The position numbers were made by a program, and so were the translations under genes. Under the pieces are notes generated by a model. That model did not search any database. It saw nothing but the letters and a program-made list of their open reading frames with translations, and was not told the DNA's origin. From assembly GCA_002841335.1 (NCBI GenBank), contig PHEY01000004.1, forward strand, positions 186,001 to 250,000: a stretch of DNA of 64,000 nucleotides. The letters run 5' to 3'. Source of the stretch: Actinobacteria bacterium HGW-Actinobacteria-2. Lineage in GTDB: Bacteria > Actinomycetota > Actinomycetes > Propionibacteriales > Propionibacteriaceae. Below, piece by piece: positions 58,388 to 64,000 of this stretch; within the stretch, counting starts at the first letter, position 1; the number at the start of each line of letters is the position of its first letter.

Positions 58388-59619
58388 TACTCGCTCCTCA
58401 GTGCGTCGATCGGGGCCAGCTTGGCCGCGCGGGAGGCCGGGTAGACCCCGGCCACGATGCCGATGCCCAAGGAGACGGCTAGGGCGATCAAGGTGGCAGG
58501 GATCGAGATCGCCACCGTGAAGTTCAGGATCGGGGTCAGGATGGCCGCCACCGCCAACCCCAGGGCGATGCCGACGATGCCACCGAGCATGCCCAGGATT
58601 CCGGCCTCGACCAGGAACTGTCGCCTGATCACCGCAGGAGTGGCACCCAGCGCCTTGCGCAAGCCGATCTCGCGGACCCGCTCGCTCACGCTGACCAGCA
58701 TGATGTTCATCACTCCGATGCCACCCACCAGCAGCGAGATGGCCGCGATGCCGCCCAAGAGCAGCGTCAGGATGCCGGTGATCGAGGTGGCCGTCTCCAC
58801 CAGCGCGGCTTGAGTGGACACGCTGAAGTCGGCGTCGTCGCTGGTCACCTGATGTGAGGCCAGTAGAGCGGTCTTCACCTGTTGGTAGGCCGCCGAAAGG
58901 CTGTCGGCGTCTTTGCCCTGCAAGTAGATCGACGAGACGCTGTTGGCATTGCTGGACGTCGACAGGCGCGCGGCGAAGCTGGTGCTCGGCACGATCACCG
59001 TGTCGTCCTCGTTGCCGGTCATCGAGGAGCCCGCCGAGGCCAGCACCCCGATCACGGTGAAGGACTGACCGTTGATGCTGATCGTCTGCCCCACCGGGCT
59101 TCCCGAGGTGAACAACTCACTGGCCGTCTCGGAGCCGATCACCGCCACGGCAGCTGAGCTGTTCACTTCGGCGGTGGTGAAGAACCGACCCGAATCGACT
59201 TCACGAGCCCGAACGTTGAGCCAATCCGGCACGGTTCCGACCACAGTCGAGGTCCAGGTGCTGTCGGTCGATTGCAGCGAACCCGAGGTGGACGAGGTAG
59301 GTGCCACCGCGACTACATCGGGGGCCACCGTCTTGTCGGCGAGCATCACCGCGTCCTGCGTGGTCAGGGTCGAGGCCGCGCCCCCGCCGCCGCGGAAGCC
59401 GCCGGAGGTGGTGGTCTGGCTCGGCGTGACGATGATCATGTTCGAGCCCAGCGAGTTGATCTGCGAGGTGATCTGCTGCTGGGCGCCTTGGCCCAAGCCG
59501 ACGGTCAACATCACCGCGGCGATGCCGATCAGGATGCCGAGCATGGTCAGCAACGATCGCATCCGGCGGGCGTTCAGCGCCGCGATGGCGGTACGAACGG
59601 TTTCGCTCCAGCCCATCAT
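58387..59619 (-). CDS. MacB-type ABC transporter permease
   Basis: A 410-aa FtsX/MacB-fold permease. One N-terminal helix (MRSLLTMLGILIGIAAVML) is followed by a large extracytoplasmic MacB_PCD domain (residues about 45-275) and three C-terminal helices ending GIVAGVYPASRAAKLAPIDALRSE, the family hallmark. It works with the ATPase encoded directly upstream (4-base overlap) and two adaptors. Such systems act as mechanotransmission exporters of peptides, lipids or drugs. Confidence 0.9.
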   Translation of the reverse strand: MMGWSETVRTAIAALNARRMRSLLTMLGILIGIAAVMLTVGLGQGAQQQITSQINSLGSNMIIVTPSQTTTSGGFRGGGGAASTLTTQDAVMLADKTVAPDVVAVAPTSSTSGSLQSTDSTWTSTVVGTVPDWLNVRAREVDSGRFFTTAEVNSSAAVAVIGSETASELFTSGSPVGQTISINGQSFTVIGVLASAGSSMTGNEDDTVIVPSTSFAARLSTSSNANSVSSIYLQGKDADSLSAAYQQVKTALLASHQVTSDDADFSVSTQAALVETATSITGILTLLLGGIAAISLLVGGIGVMNIMLVSVSERVREIGLRKALGATPAVIRRQFLVEAGILGMLGGIVGIALGLAVAAILTPILNFTVAISIPATLIALAVSLGIGIVAGVYPASRAAKLAPIDALRSE

Positions 59620-60314
59620 TTGGCGGCCCCCGCCCCGATCGCATCCTGGCGCAGGAGCCCGTCGTAGATGTGCACGCTGCTGGTGGCGCGAGCGGCCACG
59701 TCGGCCTCATGGGTGATCATCACGATGGTGCGTCCGGCGTCGTTCAGTTCGGCGAACAGGTCCAGGATCTCCGCAGTCGAATGCGAGTCCAGGTTGCCGG
59801 TCGGCTCGTCTGCCAGCACCAGCGCCGGGTTGGTCACCAACGCTCGGGCCACCGACACTCGCTGTTGCTGGCCACCGGACAGCTCACCGGGTCGGTGATC
59901 GACTCGCTCAGCGAGGCCGACCTTCGTCAGCGCGGCCAGGGCTCGCTCTCGCCGCTCGGCAGCCGGTACCCCGGCATAGACCAACGGAAGTTCCACATTG
60001 CGCTGGGCGGTCAGGCTGGGCAGCAGGTTGAACGACTGGAAGACGAAACCGATCTTGCGGTTACGCACCTCGGCCAGTTGTTTCTCACTCATCGACGACA
60101 CGTCGATTCCGTCCAGTTCGTAGCGGCCGGCGGTGGGCACGTCCAGGCAGCCGATGATGTGCATCAGGGTCGACTTGCCCGAGCCGGAAGGCCCCATGAT
60201 GGCCAGGTAGTCGCCGGCGTACACCTCCAGGTCGATGCCGCGCAGGGCGTCCACGGTGACCACGCCGGTGGCATAGGTCTTACGGACATCCGCCATCGAG
60301 AGCATCGGGTTCAT
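59616..60314 (-). CDS. MacB/LolD-type ABC ATPase
   Basis: A 232-aa ATP-binding subunit. Walker A is GPSGSGKSTLMHIIGCLDVP, the Q-loop is in IGFVFQSFNLLPSLT, the signature is LSGGQQQRVSVARAL, Walker B is LVLADEPTGNLDS, and the H-loop is MITHEADVA. It overlaps the adaptor gene upstream and the permease gene downstream by 4 bases each. It powers the MacB-type permease. Confidence 0.95.
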   Translation of the reverse strand: MNPMLSMADVRKTYATGVVTVDALRGIDLEVYAGDYLAIMGPSGSGKSTLMHIIGCLDVPTAGRYELDGIDVSSMSEKQLAEVRNRKIGFVFQSFNLLPSLTAQRNVELPLVYAGVPAAERRERALAALTKVGLAERVDHRPGELSGGQQQRVSVARALVTNPALVLADEPTGNLDSHSTAEILDLFAELNDAGRTIVMITHEADVAARATSSVHIYDGLLRQDAIGAGAAK

Positions 60315-61567
60315 CGACCGGCCCCTTGGCCGCCCGGGGCGCCGGCTGGTGGCCCACCGTCCAGTCCGCCGCCGAGGCCTCCGCCCCCACCGAAACCGAA
60401 GCCACCGCTGGAGTTGCTGGTCGAGGCCGAACTGGGACGGTAGGTGATCTGTACTTTGTCACCGGCAGCCAGGCCGCCGGTGATCTCGGTGGCGGTGCCG
60501 AACACCCGGCCCACCTCGACCGTAGTGACGGTGGTGCTGTTGTCGGTGTTCACCTTTGTGACCACGGTCTTGCCCGCCTGGGTGATGATCGCCGCCGTCG
60601 GGATGGTGAGCACGTTGTCGTAGGTACCGGTGGTGATCACTGCCGAGGCGGTGGTGCCGGAGTACAGGTCCTTGTGGGTGCCACTGAGATTGATCACCAC
60701 CGGGAAGGTGGCCGCGCCATTGCTGGTGGACGTCGCCATGATGCCGACTGAAGCCACGGTGCCGTCGCTGCTGGCCGAGCCGATCGTGACGCTGGCCGTC
60801 TGTCCAGCCTTCAGCCCGGACAGATCCGAGGCGCCCACGCTGCCTTCCAGCTTCCAAGTGGACGTCGAGATCAGCACGATCGCCGCGGTGGAGCTGGTGG
60901 ACGCCGTCGTCGTCGTGCCGGAGCCGACCTTGCTGCCACTGCTGGCCCCTGACGAGCCGGTGGCCTGATCGCCGGTGGCGATGTTGACGCTGGCGATCGT
61001 GCCGGCGAAGGTCGCCCGCAGCGTGGCGTTCTTCAGGTCCTGCTTGGCGCTGGTCAGCGATGCCGCAGCAGAGCTCACCTGAGCGGCGGCCGCGCGTTTG
61101 GCCGCGCTGCTGCCGGAGGAGGAGACCTCGGAGTAGTTGGCCTGCGCCGAGGACAGGTTCGCCGAGGCCAGAGACACCGCGTTCTGCAGGGAGGTGTCGT
61201 CGATCGTGGCCAGCTTCTGACCCTTGGTCACCGTGTCGCCGGCCTTCACATACACGTGGGTGACCTCGCCGGAGGTCGGGAAGTTCAGGTCTGCCTGCTT
61301 GCGTGGGCTCAAGGTGCCGTCCAGCGCCACGGTGGCGGTCTGGGTGCCGACGGTGGCCTCGGCGGTGGTCGTCCGGCCGGTGGTGGTGGGTCGCTTCGGG
61401 CTGAACAGGAAGAACGAGCCGACGCCGACACCGATCAACACCACCACGGTGATGCCCGCCGCGATCCAGGTCCTGGGGGAGCGAAGTAATCGCCAGGCCC
61501 GACCACCGCCGGGTCCGGAGTCGGATGAGTCGGTGTTGATCGGATCAGTGGTGTGGTCGGTGCTCAT
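60311..61567 (-). CDS. First efflux adaptor (membrane-fusion protein), HlyD-like
   Basis: A 418-aa adaptor. A cytoplasmic 30-residue N-tail precedes one membrane helix (WIAAGITVVVLIGVGVGSFF), then lipoyl half VTHVYVKAGDTVTKGQKLAT, a coiled-coil hairpin (about 115-180), a Gly/Ser/Thr-rich linker, beta-barrel segments and a Gly-rich C-terminus. It is the first gene of the ABC operon and overlaps the ATPase gene. Its relation to the second adaptor is architecture-level; the two are clearly diverged. Confidence 0.85.
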   Translation of the reverse strand: MSTDHTTDPINTDSSDSGPGGGRAWRLLRSPRTWIAAGITVVVLIGVGVGSFFLFSPKRPTTTGRTTTAEATVGTQTATVALDGTLSPRKQADLNFPTSGEVTHVYVKAGDTVTKGQKLATIDDTSLQNAVSLASANLSSAQANYSEVSSSGSSAAKRAAAAQVSSAAASLTSAKQDLKNATLRATFAGTIASVNIATGDQATGSSGASSGSKVGSGTTTTASTSSTAAIVLISTSTWKLEGSVGASDLSGLKAGQTASVTIGSASSDGTVASVGIMATSTSNGAATFPVVINLSGTHKDLYSGTTASAVITTGTYDNVLTIPTAAIITQAGKTVVTKVNTDNSTTVTTVEVGRVFGTATEITGGLAAGDKVQITYRPSSASTSNSSGGFGFGGGGGLGGGLDGGPPAGAPGGQGAGR

Positions 61568-61658
61568 CGGTCTCCTCGGGCGAACGTGGCCTTGCCGCCA
61601 ACCTAAGCCGCGGGCCTGTGCCGACTCCCAGCCGAACCTGTGCCCAAGCTGTGGGAGA

Positions 61659-62042
61659 TCAGCGCAGATGGTCCAGTGGCCACAATGCGGCCAACTCGGC
61701 ATAGATGCCGGAGGCCTGTACCCGATGGGCTTCCCGCGCCTCGGCCCAATCCAGAGTGCCGTCGGCCAACTCCAGCAAAGTGGCCGGATCGGTCTGGACG
61801 ACGTTCGGCGGCGTACCGCGGGTGTGGCGACCGCGCTCACCGATGCCCAGCTGCACCGCCGCGTACGGCGGCACCCGCAGCTCGACGGTCCCGCCGGGGA
61901 ACTGCTGGGCCAACAGCGCACACACCGTGCGTACTGCTGCGGCCACCTCCGCGGACGGCGGATCGGCGAGCTGCGGGTCCCGCAAGGCACGGACGGCATC
62001 GCGCATCCGCCCGATTTGCACTGCTGACACCTGCTTGGCCAC
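61659..62042 (-). CDS. SCP (sterol carrier protein)-family small protein
   Basis: A 127-aa protein of the bacterial SCP-ortholog family (mycothiol-maleylpyruvate-isomerase C-terminal-like): VELRVPPYAAVQLGIGERGR, RGTPPNVVQTDPATLLELAD, and the end WAEAREAHRVQASGIYAELAALWPL. It probably binds a lipophilic or thiol ligand; function unknown. GTG 62042 lies 7 bases after TAGCGT (minus strand, 62050-62055). A 727-codon antisense frame extends beyond it, but only this end is real. Confidence 0.82.
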   Translation of the reverse strand: MAKQVSAVQIGRMRDAVRALRDPQLADPPSAEVAAAVRTVCALLAQQFPGGTVELRVPPYAAVQLGIGERGRHTRGTPPNVVQTDPATLLELADGTLDWAEAREAHRVQASGIYAELAALWPLDHLR

Positions 62043-62049
62043 GGCGTAG

Positions 62050-62059
62050 ACGCTAGCAT
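62050..62059. promoter_or_regulatory. Shared, overlapping divergent -10 boxes
   Basis: ACGCTAGCAT contains TAGCAT on the plus strand (62054-62059) and TAGCGT on the minus strand (62050-62055), overlapping by two bases. Each box ends exactly 7 bases before a GTG start codon: glnE at 62067 and the SCP gene at 62042. Polymerase could serve only one direction at a time. Confidence 0.7.
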
Positions 62060-62066
62060 CGCCGCT

Positions 62067-64000
62067 GTGAGTCGCATCGGTAGTCAGCCTGGACGCCTGG
62101 CCCGTCTGGGCTTCGCCGATTCCTCGGCAGCCGCAGAGCTGGTGGCCGGCTGGGCGGAACTCGCCCCGGCGCCGGTGATCGACACGATCCTGGCGGAGCT
62201 GCAGACCGCGGCCGACCCCGACCTGGCACTGACCGGGATGGATCGGTTGGTGCGCGCCCGCCCGGAACTGTTCGGCGCGCTGGTCTCCGACAACGACCTG
62301 ATGAACCGGCTGGTCGCCGTCCTGGGCGCCAGCGCTGCGCTCAACCAGCATCTCGGCATTCACCCCGGCGAAGTGGACGTCCTGGCCGGGTCGGTGGAAC
62401 GGCGCGACCTGCCAGCACTGCGCGACGAGCTGATGGCCGCGATCGGAGCCGAAGGAGATCCGGCCAACCCGGTGGCCGATCCGAGTCGATCCGACGATCT
62501 GCGGCGGGCCTATCGTCGAGCCCTGCTGCGGATCGCAGCCCGCGACCTGACCGCGGACGATCCGCTGGTCGTCCTGCCTGAGGTCGCTGCTGAGTTGGCC
62601 GACCTGGCCGACGCCACCGTGGAAGCTGCGCTGGCGCTGGCTCGCGGCGAGGTGCCGGACTGGCCGCTGGCACGGCTGGGCGTCATCGCCTTGGGTAAGA
62701 CCGGCGCCGGGGAGTTGAACTATGTCTCCGACGTGGACGTGCTCTATGTCGGTGAACCGGCCCTCGACGACCAGGGCGCTCCGGTCTGTGATGCGTCCAC
62801 CGCGCTGCAGGTGGCCACCAAGCTGGCCGGTGCCCTGAGCCGAATCTGTTCGGCCCACACCGCCGCCGGCACCATCTGGCAGATCGACGCCGCGCTGCGC
62901 CCCGAGGGCAAGGCCGGAGCACTGGTGCGCACGCTGGTCTCCCACCAGGCGTACTACGAGAAGTGGGCGAAGAACTGGGAGTTCCAGGCCATGCTCAAGG
63001 CCCGGCCGATGGCCGGCGACCGGGAGTTGGCCGACGCGTTCGTCGAGCTGGTCTGGCCGATGGTGTGGCGGGTGGCCGACAACGACCAGTTCGTCTCCGA
63101 GACCCAAGCCATGCGGCTGCGGGTGATCTCTCTGCTGCCCAGCCGTGAGGCCAACCACGAGATCAAACTCGGTGCCGGTGGCCTGCGGGACGTCGAGTTC
63201 AGCGTGCAGTTGCTGCAGCTGGTCCATGGTCGCGCCGACGAACGGCTCCGGTTGCGCGGCACCTTCGCCGCGCTGACCGCGCTGGTCGACTACGGCTACG
63301 TCGGACGGGCGGACGGCTACGACCTGGGCACCGCCTACCGGCTGCAGCGGTTGCTGGAGCATCGCATTCAGCTGTACCGGCTCCGCCGAACCCACCTGAT
63401 GCCCGCCGACGAGGTCAGCCAGCGCTGGTTGGCCCGCAGCATCGGCCTGGCCGAGACCGATGAACTGATGCACCTGTGGCGGGCGACCACCCGCAAGGTG
63501 CTGCGGCTGCATCAACGGCTGTTCTACTCCCCGGTGCTGGCCGCTGTGGCCCGGATTCCTTCGGCCGAGGTGGCGTTGACCAACGAGGCCGCCGAGACCC
63601 GGCTGCGTGCGTTGGGCTACGGCGATGCCAAGGCTGCCCTGCGGCACATCGAGGCGTTGAGTGCCGGGATGAGTCGCTCGGCGGAGATCCAGCGGCAGAT
63701 CCTGCCGGCCATGCTGACCTGGTTCACCGCCGGCCCGAACCCCGATCACGGCCTGCTGGCCTTCCGGCAGGTGTCCGAGGCGCTGGGCTCCACGCCGTGG
63801 TACCTGCGCACCCTGCGCGACGGGGATGCGATGGCCGAACACCTGGCCCGCATCCTGTCCTCGTCCCGCTATGCGGTCGACCTGCTGCTGCGCGCGCCCA
63901 AGAACGCGTCCCTGCTGGGCGATGGTGAGGGCCTGGCCCCGCGTTCGGCCGACGACATCGCCGCCGAGATGCGGACGGCGGCGCGCCGCTACGAGAACCC
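62067..64000 (+). CDS. glnE: Glutamine-synthetase adenylyltransferase, N-terminal part (cut by window edge)
   Basis: The bifunctional enzyme that adds and removes AMP on GSI-beta glutamine synthetase. Visible are the N-terminal deadenylylase nucleotidyltransferase domain with GKTGAGELNYVSDVDVLYV (metal-binding Asp pair in DVD), RPEGKAGALVRTLVSHQAYYEKWAKNWE described here as residues about 276-303, and GGLRDVEFSVQLLQLVHG. The frame is open to the right edge and lacks the C-terminal half. GTG 62067 lies 7 bases after TAGCAT. It is divergent from the SCP-family gene. Confidence 0.95.
   Translation, partial: MSRIGSQPGRLARLGFADSSAAAELVAGWAELAPAPVIDTILAELQTAADPDLALTGMDRLVRARPELFGALVSDNDLMNRLVAVLGASAALNQHLGIHPGEVDVLAGSVERRDLPALRDELMAAIGAEGDPANPVADPSRSDDLRRAYRRALLRIAARDLTADDPLVVLPEVAAELADLADATVEAALALARGEVPDWPLARLGVIALGKTGAGELNYVSDVDVLYVGEPALDDQGAPVCDASTALQVATKLAGALSRICSAHTAAGTIWQIDAALRPEGKAGALVRTLVSHQAYYEKWAKNWEFQAMLKARPMAGDRELADAFVELVWPMVWRVADNDQFVSETQAMRLRVISLLPSREANHEIKLGAGGLRDVEFSVQLLQLVHGRADERLRLRGTFAALTALVDYGYVGRADGYDLGTAYRLQRLLEHRIQLYRLRRTHLMPADEVSQRWLARSIGLAETDELMHLWRATTRKVLRLHQRLFYSPVLAAVARIPSAEVALTNEAAETRLRALGYGDAKAALRHIEALSAGMSRSAEIQRQILPAMLTWFTAGPNPDHGLLAFRQVSEALGSTPWYLRTLRDGDAMAEHLARILSSSRYAVDLLLRAPKNASLLGDGEGLAPRSADDIAAEMRTAARRYEN

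Noticed and set aside
61659-63842. A 727-codon minus-strand frame
   Set aside because: Only its last 127 codons are real (SCP-family gene from GTG 62042); the rest is antisense to glnE, and a good leaderless promoter marks the internal start.

Overview
The window is high-GC DNA from an actinobacterium, most likely a member of Propionibacteriaceae or a close relative. That placement is inference. It rests on the actinobacterial-type dapD, the mycothiol-type arsenate reductase, the DUF3039/DUF3117/DUF2017 families, the glnA-glnE neighbourhood, the GlgM-type glycogen synthase, and dispersed GGTTGAGC/GTTTCGAC intergenic repeats. Both ends cut through genes: ahcY on the left and glnE on the right. 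No tRNA gene or CRISPR array was seen. The one structural RNA gene is rnpB.

Layout. 1-12.9 kb: ahcY end, SixA-like phosphatase, DUF3039, a proline-rich membrane protein, an MFS-MarR pair, malQ, pncA-pncB (NAD salvage), clpS-DUF2017, and feoABC behind an IdeR/DtxR-type iron box. 13-23 kb: a lysozyme-like membrane protein, dapD and dapE diverging, a LysR/class V aminotransferase pair, YchJ-like and LOG-like proteins, a DivIVA-like protein, DUF3117, and glgA/glgC diverging. 23-33 kb: a regulator/MFS pair with phased operator repeats, an O-methyltransferase, dapA, tatB, an MgtE-N/CBS protein, DUF1003, mrp, a CitE-like lyase, a stress-type membrane protein and a TrpB2-type trpB.

33.4-42.1 kb is a foreign-looking island. 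It lies between a broken IS3-type transposase and an intact IS481-family element with a TCTAGA target duplication. Inside is one tight operon: MFS exporter, radical SAM/SPASM enzyme, small M29-aminopeptidase-like protein, two more radical SAM enzymes, VOC-fold protein, truncated prolyl-tRNA-synthetase-like protein, and an HExxH metallopeptidase. I recognise no described pathway in this combination. It resembles a peptide or amino-acid modification cassette (modify, cleave, export), but no precursor peptide is visible.

42-54 kb: pepP, a CdsZ-like zinc-ribbon protein, an RNB ribonuclease, and two arsenic loci (an ArsR-ArsC fusion, arsC, arsR, an ArsP-like permease and a thioredoxin-like protein; then arsM and arsR). 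Between the loci are a TSUP transporter, a methyltransferase, and rnpB with almost no spacing from its neighbours. 54-64 kb: map, glnA, a four-gene ABC efflux operon with two adaptor proteins, an SCP-family protein and glnE. The last two diverge from overlapping -10 boxes.

Many chromosomal genes have a TANNNT -10 box ending 6-8 bases before the start codon. This suggests widespread leaderless transcription, and I used it to choose several starts.
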